A stretch of DNA of 64,000 bases from the NCBI RefSeq assembly GCF_020194955.2, contig NZ_JAFCIY020000028.1, forward strand, positions 1 to 64,000, read 5' to 3'. A program made the translations under genes and the position numbers. The notes beneath the pieces are model-generated. The model saw only the letters and a list, made by a program, of their open reading frames with translations, did no database searches and was not told the DNA's origin. Shown one piece after another: positions 11,386 through 20,330 of this stretch; position 1 is the stretch's first letter; the number at the start of each line of letters is the position of its first letter. Source of the stretch: Desulfuromonas sp. CSMB_57 (GTDB lineage Bacteria; Desulfobacterota; Desulfuromonadia; Desulfuromonadales; Syntrophotaleaceae).

Positions 11386-11469
11386 AGTGAATTGTTTGCT
11401 GTAAACGGATGGCGGGGGCGGACCCGGCCGGGGGGATCGGCTTGGTCAGGTGCTTCGGAGTTGCAGAGC

Positions 11470-12996
11470 ATGGCGGCAGAGAAGAAGGACCAGGTATGGA
11501 CCAAGAGGCTGTCGGAGCAGGACGCTGCCGGCGGTTTGCGGGATGGCGATGTGACGGCCCCCGACCAACGCTTTCGTTCCATCTTTGAAAGTGCCAACGC
11601 CGGCATGAACACCGTGGATGGCGAGGGGCGTTTTTTGGAGGTCAATCCGGCCTTTTGCCGCTTTGTCGGCTATTCCAGCGAGGAACTGAGCGCCTGCACC
11701 GTGTTCGATTTGACCCATCCGGACGATCTGCCGGAAACCCGACGACGGTTCGGGGAAATTCATTCCGGGCTGCGGCGCGCCTTCAACTATGAAAAACGCT
11801 TTGTTCGCAGTGACGGGTTGGCGGTCTGGGGGCATGTGACCAGCGCCTGGCTGTTTGACAGCCATGAACGACCTCTGTACGGCGTCGGTTTGGTCCAGGA
11901 TATTACCGCCCGCAAGCGAGCCGAAGAACGCCTTTGCCGGGCACTGGTCGCCACCCGCCAGGCGCGGGACCGGATCGGCGCCATCCTGGAAGCGGTCGGC
12001 CAGGGGCTGATCGTGACGGACCAGCGGGGCCGCGTCATGCATCTCAGCCCCTCTGCCGAACGCTTGCTGGGAGTGCGGCAGAGTTCTGCCGTGCCGCAGT
12101 ATCTTCCCGAACTGTTCTCGGATGGCCGGGTTGCGCAGCGGGTGGCGGCGGTCATGCACAATCCCGAGGAGCAGAACTCCTTCGAATTTGATCTCGCGGG
12201 CAACCACGGCAACCCTCCGCGCACCATCCAGGCGCGGGTTTCGGTGATGCGCGATGCCGCCATGGTCTTGCAGGGTTTCATCCTGGTGTTGCACGATGTC
12301 ACCCGGGAGCGTGAAGTGGATCGGATGAAGACCGAATTCATTTCCACCGCCGCCCACGAACTGCGCACCCCGTTGACCTCCATTCAGGGCTTTTCGGAAA
12401 TTCTCCTGAGCCGGGAAGGTTGGCGGGCCGAAGAACGGCGCGACATGCTGCAGGCCATCCATGCGCAGGCTCAGATTCTGTCCATGGTTGTCACCGATCT
12501 GCTGGACGTCGCTCGTATCGAGTCCGGGGCGGGATTCGTTCTGAACCGGCGCGACTGCCGGCTGACCGATTTGGTGCAGCAGGCCATTTTCCACGTACCC
12601 CATCGTTCGGGCCGGCACCGGTTCGAAATCGACATTGCCGGCGACGCCGAAACGGTCCATTGCGATATGGTCAAGATGCGTCAGATACTGGAAAACCTGC
12701 TGAGCAATGCCATCAAATATTCGCCCGCCGGCGGTTCGGTTAAAATCGCTGCGCGACGCGATGGCGAGGAAATCCTGCTCAGCGTGCAGGACCAAGGCAT
12801 CGGCATGGCGCCGGAGCAGGTGCAGCGGGTGTTTGACAAGTTCTACCGGGCGGATGTTTCCAATTCGGCCATCGAAGGGGTTGGGTTGGGAATGAGTATT
12901 GTCAGGGAGATCGTCCATGCCCACGGCTGGCGCATCTGGATCGAGAGTATGCCGGGTCGCGGCACGACCGTATTTCTGTCTCTGTGCGGCAGTTGA
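11470..12996 (+). CDS. Soluble PAS-domain sensor histidine kinase
   Basis: A 508-residue hybrid-free histidine kinase without evident membrane segments, so it probably senses a cytoplasmic signal. A first PAS domain with PAC tail (about residues 30-150, NPAFCRFVGYSSEELS) is followed by a second PAS (about 165-275, ILEAVGQGLIVTDQRG). HisKA comes next, with the phospho-acceptor in STAAHELRTPLTSIQ (about H296), then HATPase_c with N box NLLSNAIKYSPAGG, G1 DQGIGM, F box FDKFYRAD and G2 GVGLGMSIV. The start at 11470 has CGGAG upstream and trims an unlikely 26-residue extension. The downstream receiver-only protein is the likely phosphorylation partner. Confidence 0.9.
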   Translation: MAAEKKDQVWTKRLSEQDAAGGLRDGDVTAPDQRFRSIFESANAGMNTVDGEGRFLEVNPAFCRFVGYSSEELSACTVFDLTHPDDLPETRRRFGEIHSGLRRAFNYEKRFVRSDGLAVWGHVTSAWLFDSHERPLYGVGLVQDITARKRAEERLCRALVATRQARDRIGAILEAVGQGLIVTDQRGRVMHLSPSAERLLGVRQSSAVPQYLPELFSDGRVAQRVAAVMHNPEEQNSFEFDLAGNHGNPPRTIQARVSVMRDAAMVLQGFILVLHDVTREREVDRMKTEFISTAAHELRTPLTSIQGFSEILLSREGWRAEERRDMLQAIHAQAQILSMVVTDLLDVARIESGAGFVLNRRDCRLTDLVQQAIFHVPHRSGRHRFEIDIAGDAETVHCDMVKMRQILENLLSNAIKYSPAGGSVKIAARRDGEEILLSVQDQGIGMAPEQVQRVFDKFYRADVSNSAIEGVGLGMSIVREIVHAHGWRIWIESMPGRGTTVFLSLCGS

Positions 12997-13116
12997 AGGG
13001 CGCTTTGCGGGCCGGTCGGACACTTGAAAAAAGCTGCAACAGGGCCTGCCGGCCGTTCCCGGCGGAAGCCGTGCCCGTTTTGGGCTGATCATTGTTGCAC
13101 AGAAGGATGTTTGAAT

Positions 13117-13503
13117 GTGAAACGGATACTGGTGGTGGATGATCAGGCCATGATTCGGCAATTGCTCGAAATCAGCCTGCGCGCCGCCGACCGGCAGATC
13201 GTGCTGGCCGAAAGCGGCGAACAGGCCCTGGCCCTGGTTGAGGAACAACCGTTCCATCTGGTCATCATGGATATCATGATGCCCGGCGGCATGGACGGGT
13301 TTGAAACCGTTGCGTGCATGCGCGGCGCACCGCGGCTTTGTCGTTGCCCGGTGTTGATCCTGACCGCCAAGGATCAGAGGGCGGAGCGGGATCGCGCCGA
13401 TGCCCTGGGTGTGGAAGGGTACCTCGTGAAACCTTTCCGCCTGCAGGATCTGCAGGCGCAGGTGGAAAAGCTGATGGACATGCCGACGGCCCTGCCGTTC
13501 TGA
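13117..13503 (+). CDS. Single-domain response regulator (CheY-like)
   Basis: A 128-residue stand-alone receiver: acidic pair VVDDQ at the N-terminus, phospho-acceptor aspartate in IMDIMMPGG, the switch threonine in LTAKD and lysine in VKPF. There is no output domain, so it acts by protein contact or as a phosphorelay step. It lies 120 bases after the PAS kinase and is probably its partner. I chose the GTG at 13117 because AAGGA sits 9 bases before it and the receiver fold begins immediately (KRILVVDD). The longer upstream frame adds 31 residues unlike the family. Confidence 0.88.
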   Translation: MKRILVVDDQAMIRQLLEISLRAADRQIVLAESGEQALALVEEQPFHLVIMDIMMPGGMDGFETVACMRGAPRLCRCPVLILTAKDQRAERDRADALGVEGYLVKPFRLQDLQAQVEKLMDMPTALPF

Positions 13504-13544
13504 GACCGAAATTCTTGCCGATTGGCCCTCCAGGCCCCTGGCTG

Positions 13545-14936
13545 TCAGCCGGGATCCCGGCCGCCGACCCGAGGCGCACCGACGGTCGTCACCCCTTGGC
13601 TGCCAAAATAGCGTTCCATGGCCATGCGGGCATACTGCCCGGCGCGGGTTCCTATGTAATCCTCATGGGCCACCATGACCGCGATGATCATTTGGCGGGT
13701 ACCCTCACGCTCGCGGGCGAAACCGACAAACCAGTCGAAACGCGCCTCCCGATCGCGGCTGCTGATGGAGCCGGTCTTGCCGCCGATCTCCAGTCGGGAC
13801 AGCACACGATCCTCCTGGTAACCGCGGAACGCCTTGCGGCTGGTCCCGCTCTCGATGGTGGCGTGCATTAACTGCTGCAGTACTCGCGCCGCTTCGGGGG
13901 ACATGGCCCGCTGTTGCCAGGCCGCTTGGCCGCGGTACAGAATCTTGCCGCGGGCGTCGGCGACCTGATCGACCAGGGACGGGGCGATCATGCGTCCGTC
14001 GTTGAGGACGGCGGAAACCATGACCGCACCGTGCAGGGGCGAAATGGTGGTGTCCCGGTTGAAACCGCTGGCCAGTTCCGCCCAGTAGTAGGGGTCGTCA
14101 CTGGTCTGGAAATGGCTCGGCGGCAGGGCCAGATCAAAGGTCAGGGGCTGATTGAAGCCGAAAGCGCGGGCAACTTGTTCCAGGTGTTCCTTGCCCATGT
14201 GCTGTTGTCCGATTTTCCCGAATACCGGATTGATGGACTGGGCAAAGGCGTCGCGGAACGAGATGGCGTTGCTGTTTTTGTTGACCGGGGCAGTCAGTTG
14301 CTGCTTGTACAGGGTGTGTTTGGCGCCGTTGAAAAACAGCGGCGAATCGGCGGTATACCCCAGGCGGTCCACGGCGGATGCCGCCGTGACGATCTTGAAC
14401 AGGCTGGCGGCCGGATAGATACTGTCCAGGCACGGGTTGGCCACCGGATCGCGCCGGTCGTAGCTGGCCATGGCCAGAATGCGGCCGTTGCCGGGTTCCA
14501 TGGCAACGATGCCGATATGGCGCGAATTCTCGCGATCGAGGTTTTCGAGGAGAAAGTTCTGCAGATCTTCATCAAGGCTGGTCTTGATGTGCAGCATCTG
14601 CCGGTTGAACGGGATATCCAGTTCACTGCTGGTCAGATTGGTAAAGGTGGGGATGTCCAGCACCTGCCAGAGATCCTGCTTCCTTTCCAACTTGACGGGG
14701 GCGGCCAGGCGCATGGCCGCCTCGGTTTTGGGAGTTCTTGACGGGCTCGACTCGGTGCGGACCATGGCATAAAACGCGCAAACCGCTGTCAGGGTCAGCA
14801 GGCCGACGATTCCGGCCCGCAGTCCGGAGCGCCGCCAGTCGGGCCCGCTTGGGGCCTGTCGCCGCAACTCGGTCTGGAATCTTCGCCAATTGGCGGAACG
14901 GGAGCGGTTGCCGTAAATCCTGGGTGATTTTCTCAT
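13545..14936 (-). CDS. Penicillin-binding protein, D,D-transpeptidase domain only
   Basis: A 463-residue membrane-anchored transpeptidase expected to cross-link peptidoglycan in the periplasm. It has a basic cytoplasmic tail, one transmembrane segment (about residues 40-60), then the transpeptidase domain with SLFK (S178-K181), SIN (234-236) and GGKTG (KTG 387-389). No N-terminal dimerisation domain like that of PBP2/PBP3 and no glycosyltransferase domain is apparent. I use the ATG at 14936 (MRKSPRIYG); the frame extends to 15131, but that extension runs through the intergenic region. It lies 109 bases downstream of a two-component pair on the same strand, which suggests envelope-responsive expression. 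Confidence 0.85.
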   Translation of the reverse strand: MRKSPRIYGNRSRSANWRRFQTELRRQAPSGPDWRRSGLRAGIVGLLTLTAVCAFYAMVRTESSPSRTPKTEAAMRLAAPVKLERKQDLWQVLDIPTFTNLTSSELDIPFNRQMLHIKTSLDEDLQNFLLENLDRENSRHIGIVAMEPGNGRILAMASYDRRDPVANPCLDSIYPAASLFKIVTAASAVDRLGYTADSPLFFNGAKHTLYKQQLTAPVNKNSNAISFRDAFAQSINPVFGKIGQQHMGKEHLEQVARAFGFNQPLTFDLALPPSHFQTSDDPYYWAELASGFNRDTTISPLHGAVMVSAVLNDGRMIAPSLVDQVADARGKILYRGQAAWQQRAMSPEAARVLQQLMHATIESGTSRKAFRGYQEDRVLSRLEIGGKTGSISSRDREARFDWFVGFAREREGTRQMIIAVMVAHEDYIGTRAGQYARMAMERYFGSQGVTTVGAPRVGGRDPG

Positions 14937-15045
14937 AGCGCAGATCGCAGGAGTTGGGGTTGAAGATCTGGCCGGCCCGGCCCGCCGGATCGGGCCGGAG
15001 CAGACGCAGGGGGCCGCAGGCTGTTCATAATATAAACCATTATTC

Positions 15046-15756
15046 CTATTTTTTTCGTCCCTGACGGCTGAAACGATAGCCACGGCCGCGAACGGTGAGA
15101 AAGTGTTCCGGCCGGTTAGGTGTCGTTTCAAAGTATTTGCGCATCCGGACGATGAAATTGTCCAGGGTCCGCGTTTCGGTTTCCGGGTTGAGGCCCCACA
15201 CGGCCGTCAGCAATTCCTCCCTGGTCAACAGGCGGTCCTCGTTCTGGAAGAAAAAGCGCAGCATGCGGACCTCCAGTTCGGTCAGCACAATGTCGCCGCG
15301 CGGGGTTCGGGCACGGCCCTCGTTCAAGTCGATCTCGTTGCCGCCGAAGCGGATGCCGATATCGGCCTGTCCAGGCAGCCGATACCAACTGGACCGGCGT
15401 AGAATGCCCTGTACCCGCAGCAAAAATTCCGCCAGGCTGAAGGGCTTGGCCAGGTAGTCGTCAGCCCCTGCCTGCAGGCCGGCGACGCGATCCGGTTCCT
15501 TGTTCATGGCGGTCAGCATCAATACCGGCAGCCGCGCATCCAGGTCCCGCAACCGGCGGCAGACCTGGAGGCCATCGATGCCCGGCAGCATCAGATCCAG
15601 CACCACCAGTTGGCAGCCGGCCCAGGGAACCAGTTCCAGGGCCTCCTCCCCGCTGGCGACGTGGCGCACGGTGAAGCCTTCCTGTTCCAGGTTGTAAATC
15701 AGGGCGGTGGCGATGTGCGGCTCATCTTCGACCAGCAGGATGTAGGGCTGGCTCAT
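15046..15756 (-). CDS. OmpR/PhoB-family response regulator
   Basis: 236 residues: a receiver (LLVEDEPHI, phospho-acceptor in VVLDLMLPGIDG, LTA, AKPF) followed by a C-terminal winged helix (about residues 135-232) with ELEVRMLRFFFQ and TVRGRGYRF typical of the OmpR class. Its ATG overlaps the kinase stop by 4 bases (ATGA, 15753-15756), so the two are translationally coupled and form a cognate pair. A direct-repeat site of OmpR type lies in front of the kinase gene, consistent with autoregulation. Whether it is PhoB, CpxR or another subtype cannot be settled by eye. Confidence 0.92.
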   Translation of the reverse strand: MSQPYILLVEDEPHIATALIYNLEQEGFTVRHVASGEEALELVPWAGCQLVVLDLMLPGIDGLQVCRRLRDLDARLPVLMLTAMNKEPDRVAGLQAGADDYLAKPFSLAEFLLRVQGILRRSSWYRLPGQADIGIRFGGNEIDLNEGRARTPRGDIVLTELEVRMLRFFFQNEDRLLTREELLTAVWGLNPETETRTLDNFIVRMRKYFETTPNRPEHFLTVRGRGYRFSRQGRKK

Positions 15757-16715
15757 GGGGATACTTCCTGTTTCGGGGCGGTCAGGCGGGGCAGGCGGAT
15801 GTGCACCGCGGTGCCGCGGCCGGGTCCTTCGCTCTTCAGCCAGATCTGACCCTTGTGCCGCCAGACAATGGCCCTGACGATGAACAGGCCGAGGCCGGAA
15901 CCGGGCAGCGATTCCCCATTGCGGCGGCCTCGGTAGAACATGCGGAAGACCTTTTTCTGCTCCTTGGGGTCGATGCCCCGCCCCTGATCCCGGACCACCA
16001 GGTGGCAGTGCTCCCGATCGCCGTGCAGATCGACCTGGATCCGGGCCGGGCCGTCGGAATAGAGTACGGCATTTTCCAGCAGGTTGCGCAAAGCCGTTTC
16101 CAGGGCGGCCGGTTCAAAGTTGGCCCAAAGGTCCGGTGTGATGTCGACCTCCAGGTCCGTATCGGGCGGCAGACCCGGCCACTGTTGCTGCAGGAACCGT
16201 GCGACCCGTTGCGACAGGTCGCCGGGACGCAAATCCAGGCCCGGCCAGCGCTGCTCGAGGCGATTGGCGGCCAGCAGGTTGTCGACCAGGTTGCGCAGAC
16301 GTCCCGTGTCCTGCAGCATGGTGTCCAGAAAGCCGGCCAGGCGATCCGGATCCGGTTGTCGCAGACGGATGGTTTCCAGGTGCAGTTGCAGGGACGCCAG
16401 GGGCGACTTGAGTTCGTGGCTGACCTGAGAAAGAAAATTCCGGTGGGCCAGATAGAGATTGGCCTGGCGGCGCCAGTAAACGAAGATGACATAGACCCCC
16501 GCCAGGATCACCCCCAGCAGAATCAGCCCTTCCACCAGCAGCAGCCAGTCCAGCCTGCTCTGCAGCAGTTCCGGATGATAGCGCTCGGCCAGCACCAGCA
16601 GCTTGCGGTGGCTTTTAAGAAACCAGGCCACCCAACAGACCACCACCAGCACCCAGGCCAACTGGATGACGATAAAAGCGATGACGGGATTGACGAAGCG
16701 GCGCAAGGATTTCAT
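15753..16715 (-). CDS. Membrane sensor histidine kinase of the PBP operon
   Basis: 320 residues with two transmembrane segments (about 10-33 and 62-85) bracketing only a small periplasmic loop of about 30 residues. HisKA follows with the phospho-acceptor in SQVSHELKSPLAS (about H107), then HATPase_c with NLLENAVLYSDG, DQGRGI and GSGLGLFIV. There is no HAMP or PAS domain, so sensing probably occurs within the membrane or through a partner. It is the first gene of a kinase-regulator-PBP unit. The signal is unknown. Confidence 0.9.
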   Translation of the reverse strand: MKSLRRFVNPVIAFIVIQLAWVLVVVCWVAWFLKSHRKLLVLAERYHPELLQSRLDWLLLVEGLILLGVILAGVYVIFVYWRRQANLYLAHRNFLSQVSHELKSPLASLQLHLETIRLRQPDPDRLAGFLDTMLQDTGRLRNLVDNLLAANRLEQRWPGLDLRPGDLSQRVARFLQQQWPGLPPDTDLEVDITPDLWANFEPAALETALRNLLENAVLYSDGPARIQVDLHGDREHCHLVVRDQGRGIDPKEQKKVFRMFYRGRRNGESLPGSGLGLFIVRAIVWRHKGQIWLKSEGPGRGTAVHIRLPRLTAPKQEVSP

Positions 16716-16778
16716 CGCCCCTGTTTATCATCCGTCCGCGCCCCGTACAAGGGAAAAAATTCATCGCCTGCCAAGGCT

Positions 16779-16796
16779 TTTACAGAATTATTACAA
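16779..16796 (-). promoter_or_regulatory. candidate OmpR/PhoB-type operator (TGTAA direct repeat)
   Basis: On the minus strand the 18-mer TTGTAATAATTCTGTAAA holds two TGTAA half-sites 11 bases apart, one helical turn. It matches about 13 of 18 positions of the enterobacterial Pho box and also resembles a CpxR box. It lies 64 bases upstream of the kinase ATG and could also act on the divergent flavoprotein gene. Confidence 0.45.
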
Positions 16797-16864
16797 TCTC
16801 CCCAAGGCGCTTTTGCTAGGATAGCGGTGGATGTTTACGTACAGCAATTGCTGGGAGGCTTTTT

Positions 16865-17980
16865 GTGAACAGAACACTCAGAAACGGTTTGACCATTGGA
16901 CAGCATCGCGCCGCGTTCCCGCTATTCCAGGGGGGCATGGGGGTGCGCATTTCAGCGGGCAGCCTGGCTGGTCATGTGGCGCGTTGCGGTGGTTTCGGAA
17001 CCGTGGCGGCGGCCGGTATCGGCGCCAACAGTCCGCATTTTGACGGTCGCAATTTCTTTGCCGCGGATCGGGCGGCTTTTCAGGACGAGATTCGCAAGGC
17101 GCTGGCCATTGCCCGCGGGGGCGTGGTGGGTGTCAACTGCATGGTGGCGGTCACCAATTACGAGGATATGGTACTGGCGGCCTGCGAGGCGGGCGCTCAT
17201 TTTGTCGTCAGCGGTGCGGGACTGCCCCTTAACCTGCCGGAACTGACTGCGGAACGCTTCCCCCAGGTGGCCCTGATTCCCATTGTTTCCTCTCTGCGCG
17301 CCGCTCAAATCATCGCCCGCAAGTGGTACAAGGGGTACGGCCGGTTGCCGGACGCGGTCATCGTCGAGGATCCGGATACGGCGGGCGGCCACTTGGGCGA
17401 AAAACTGGAGAACATCGGTTCCGGCGAGTATGATCAGTATGCCACCGTCCGGGCCATCAAGGACTTCTTTCTCACCGAATATCAGCGTCGGGTGCCCATT
17501 GTCGCCGCCGGCGGCATCTGGAATCGAGCCGATGTGTCGCGGGCCCTGGGCCAAGGCGCCGACGGGGTGCAAATGGCGAGCCGGTTCGTGTGCACCGTCG
17601 AATGCGACGCGGCCGATGCCTTCAAACAGGCTTATATCGCGGCGCGCCGCGAAGACATCGGTCTGGTCATGAGCCCCGCCGGCCTGCCGGGGCGCGCCCT
17701 GGTCGGCAACATCGAGCGGATCCGCCAGCATGACCTGGACGCCGGCGAAGGCTGTCAGTATGCCTGCCTGAAGCGCTGCGCCTTCAAGGAAAGCGGTGAG
17801 CGGTTCTGCATTGTCGGTGCCCTGGATCGAGCTCAGCGGGGCGATGTGGAAACCGGCCTCATATTCTGCGGCAGCAATGCCTGGAGAGCCAAACGCATCG
17901 AGACGGTGCAGGAAGTTTTTGACGAACTGTTCGCCCTGAACAAACCCACGGCGGCGGAAACCATGGTGGTCAACGGCTGA
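16865..17980 (+). CDS. Nitronate monooxygenase-like FMN oxidoreductase
   Basis: A 371-residue flavin-dependent barrel of the 2-nitropropane dioxygenase/FabK family. Visible motifs are the N-terminal FQGGMGVRIS, GGFGTVAAAG, the VSGAGLPLNLPE loop, EDPDTAGGHLGE (phosphate/FMN region) and IVAAGGIWNRADV with GADGVQMASRF. Family members oxidise nitronates or reduce enoyl-ACP or quinones; the substrate here is not predictable. The start is a GTG at 16865 with GGGAGG 6 bases upstream. It includes a C-terminal cysteine pair (CQYACLKRC). It is monocistronic, closed by a clear terminator and divergent from the kinase operon. Confidence 0.85.
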   Translation: MNRTLRNGLTIGQHRAAFPLFQGGMGVRISAGSLAGHVARCGGFGTVAAAGIGANSPHFDGRNFFAADRAAFQDEIRKALAIARGGVVGVNCMVAVTNYEDMVLAACEAGAHFVVSGAGLPLNLPELTAERFPQVALIPIVSSLRAAQIIARKWYKGYGRLPDAVIVEDPDTAGGHLGEKLENIGSGEYDQYATVRAIKDFFLTEYQRRVPIVAAGGIWNRADVSRALGQGADGVQMASRFVCTVECDAADAFKQAYIAARREDIGLVMSPAGLPGRALVGNIERIRQHDLDAGEGCQYACLKRCAFKESGERFCIVGALDRAQRGDVETGLIFCGSNAWRAKRIETVQEVFDELFALNKPTAAETMVVNG

Positions 17981-18008
17981 GCCGGCGCAACTTCGGCGTA
18001 ACAAACCA

Positions 18009-18041
18009 GGCGGTCTCGAGGAATCGGGGCCGCCTTTTTTT
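18009..18041 (+). terminator. Intrinsic terminator after the flavoprotein gene
   Basis: A 9-bp stem with two G-T pairs (18009-18017 with 18026-18034), an 8-base loop and a run of seven T. Confidence 0.85.
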
Positions 18042-18111
18042 CAGCCGGCGAGGATTGCCGGGGCGAGCGCGGTGTTGCCGGCGGTAGTTTCGGTGGTATA
18101 AGACAGGCGGC

Positions 18112-18141
18112 TTGCCAGTCATGACGCGGCTGGGGTATTAT
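18112..18141 (+). promoter_or_regulatory. candidate promoter of the radical SAM-hemE-hemH operon
   Basis: TTGCCA (18112-18117) and TATTAT (18136-18141) with an 18-base spacer, leaving a short leader of about 20 bases before the first gene. Confidence 0.5.
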
Positions 18142-18167
18142 CGCCACACCTGCAACGGGAGTGCGCA

Positions 18168-19286
18168 TTGGAATCCATGACGACCGAAAACCCCAAATAT
18201 GTACCCAAGTGGATTGCCTGGGAGAGTACCCGTCGCTGCAATTTGCGCTGTATCCATTGTCGCTGTGCCTCTGATGAACAGGCACCCGAAGGCGATTTCA
18301 CCACAGCCGAAGCTCGGCAACTCATCGACGACATCTGCCAGGTGTCGCGTCCGGTCATGGTGCTTTCCGGCGGCGAGCCCCTGCTGCGTCCCGACATTTT
18401 CGATATTGCCCGTTATGGCACGGAGCAGGGACTGCGCATGTGTCTGGCGACCAACGGCACCCTGATCACCGATGAGGTCTGTCACCGTCTGCGCGAGGTC
18501 GGCATCCGCATGGTGTCCCTGTCCCTGGATGGTCCGCGGGCCGCGGTGCATGATGATTTCCGCCAGTGCCCCGGAGCATTTGCCGCCACCGTGCGTGCCG
18601 CCGGAATCCTGCGCCGCAACGGGCTGCCCTTTCTGATCAATTCGTCCTTTACGCGCCGCAACCAGGGCGAGATTGCGGCCACCTTCCGCCTCGCCAAACG
18701 CCTGGGTGCGGTGGCCTGGTATCTGTTTATGATCGTTCCCACCGGTCGGGGCGAAGACATCCTGTCCGAACTTATCGGCGCCGAGGACTATGAAGCGATC
18801 CTGACCTGGCATTATCGGCAGGAACAGGAGGAGGATGCCATCCTCATGCGGCCGACCTGCGCCCCCCACTATTATCGCATCGCGCCGCAACTGGCCCGGG
18901 CCGAAGGACGGCCTCTGCAGCGTCGCAGCCTGAGCTTTTCCACCGGCGGCGGCAAAGGCTGTCTGGCCGGACAGAGCATCGCCTTCATCGACGCTTTCGG
19001 CAACCTCAAACCCTGTTCCTACTTTCCGGGCAGTGTCGGCAACGTCAAGCAGACGTCCTTCGCCCGACTCTGGGAAGAGGCGCCCGTATTGCAGCAGTTG
19101 CGGGACTTCACCCAGTATCGGGGCAAATGCGGCCAGTGCGAATACCTGAAGGTCTGCGGCGGTTGTCGGGCGCGGGCGGAGGCGGTGCATGGTGATTACC
19201 TGGCCGAAGAGCCCTATTGCAGTTATCTCCCGCCCGGCTTCCGTCAGGAGCCTGGCCCAACCGACCGGGAGCCGTGCCCATCATGA
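18168..19286 (+). CDS. Radical SAM/SPASM protein of the heme operon (NirJ/AhbD-like)
   Basis: A 372-residue radical S-adenosylmethionine enzyme. The 4Fe-4S site CNLRCIHC (C24, C28, C31) lies near the N-terminus. A SPASM-type C-terminal region with further cysteines ([25 protein letters not shown]) binds auxiliary clusters. Similar proteins of the NirJ/AhbC/AhbD group alter propionate side chains of heme precursors, and the ATGA overlap with hemE (19283-19286) supports a tetrapyrrole role. The exact reaction is not proven. The start is TTG at 18168, 6 bases after GGGAG; an ATG at 18177 is the alternative but has poorer spacing. Confidence 0.85.
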   Translation: MESMTTENPKYVPKWIAWESTRRCNLRCIHCRCASDEQAPEGDFTTAEARQLIDDICQVSRPVMVLSGGEPLLRPDIFDIARYGTEQGLRMCLATNGTLITDEVCHRLREVGIRMVSLSLDGPRAAVHDDFRQCPGAFAATVRAAGILRRNGLPFLINSSFTRRNQGEIAATFRLAKRLGAVAWYLFMIVPTGRGEDILSELIGAEDYEAILTWHYRQEQEEDAILMRPTCAPHYYRIAPQLARAEGRPLQRRSLSFSTGGGKGCLAGQSIAFIDAFGNLKPCSYFPGSVGNVKQTSFARLWEEAPVLQQLRDFTQYRGKCGQCEYLKVCGGCRARAEAVHGDYLAEEPYCSYLPPGFRQEPGPTDREPCPS

Positions 19287-20320
19287 ATGAATCCAGCGAC
19301 TTTCTTCGCGCCTGCCGTGGGTTGCCGGTGCGGCGCACGCCGGTCTGGTTGATGCGCCAGGCCGGGCGCTATCTGCCGGAATATCGTCAGGTCCGCTCCC
19401 GCTACGGTTTTCTTGAGGTGTGCAAGACTCCGGAACTGGCCGTGGAAGTCACCCTCCAGCCGGTGGATTTGTTGGGCGTCGATGCCGCCATCCTCTTTTC
19501 GGACATTCTGGTTCCCGTCGAGGCCATGGGCCTGCCGCTTGCTTTCACTCCGGCGCCGGTGCTGGCGCAACCGGTTCGCACGGCAGCGGCGGTTGCCGCC
19601 CTGCAGGTCACGGACCCGGAGGAGACCACTCCCTTTGTACTGGAGGCCATTCGTCTGCTGCGCCGGGCCCTGAACGGCCGAGTGCCCCTGATCGGCTTTG
19701 GTGGCGCACCCTTCACCCTGGCCTGTTACATGATCGAGGGGCAGGGCAGCCGGCAGTTTCTGACCGTCAAACGCATGATGTACCAGGAGCCCGACCTGTT
19801 TCGACAACTGCTGGACAAGGTCACGGAGGCTTCCATTCGCTACCTCAAGGCCCAGGCGGCGGCCGGCGCCGAAGCCATCCAGATTTTCGATACCTGGGGC
19901 GGGATTCTGTCGCCGGCGGATTACCAGCGGTTTGTGCTGCCTTTCAGTCGGCGGCTGTTCGATGCTCTGGCGGACACCGGGGTTCCCCTGATTCACTTCG
20001 TAAAGGGCGCCGGCACCATGCTCGACCTGGTGCGGCAGGCAGGTGGCACCGTCATCGGTCTGGACTGGATGATCGGCTTGGATCGAGCCCGGGACCTGCT
20101 CGGACCGGAGGTGGCGGTGCAGGGCAATCTCGATCCCACGGTGCTGCTCGGCAGCCGCGACGGCATCGCCCGGGAGGTGCAGCGCATCCTGACGGAAAAT
20201 GCCGGCCGCCCGGGGCATATCTTCAATCTCGGGCACGGCATCCTGCCCGAGGTGCCGGTGGAAAACGCCAGGTTTCTGGTCGATTGCGTACACCGCTGGT
20301 CCGAAAACCGGGTGGATTGA
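19283..20320 (+). CDS. hemE: Uroporphyrinogen III decarboxylase
   Basis: Removes four carboxyl groups from uroporphyrinogen III to give coproporphyrinogen III. The 345-residue product carries the family hallmark near the N-terminus ([17 protein letters not shown]), the second signature region [16 protein letters not shown] and the [11 protein letters not shown] motif. Its ATG overlaps the radical SAM stop by 4 bases, and hemH starts 11 bases after its stop, so the three form one operon. Confidence 0.96.
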   Translation: MNESSDFLRACRGLPVRRTPVWLMRQAGRYLPEYRQVRSRYGFLEVCKTPELAVEVTLQPVDLLGVDAAILFSDILVPVEAMGLPLAFTPAPVLAQPVRTAAAVAALQVTDPEETTPFVLEAIRLLRRALNGRVPLIGFGGAPFTLACYMIEGQGSRQFLTVKRMMYQEPDLFRQLLDKVTEASIRYLKAQAAAGAEAIQIFDTWGGILSPADYQRFVLPFSRRLFDALADTGVPLIHFVKGAGTMLDLVRQAGGTVIGLDWMIGLDRARDLLGPEVAVQGNLDPTVLLGSRDGIAREVQRILTENAGRPGHIFNLGHGILPEVPVENARFLVDCVHRWSENRVD

Positions 20321-20330
20321 AAGGATTTGC

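Noticed and set aside
11446-13257. Long open frame on the minus strand opposite the PAS kinase and receiver
   Set aside because: Both plus-strand genes have clear domains and ribosome sites. The antisense product is His/Gln/Pro-rich without motifs.
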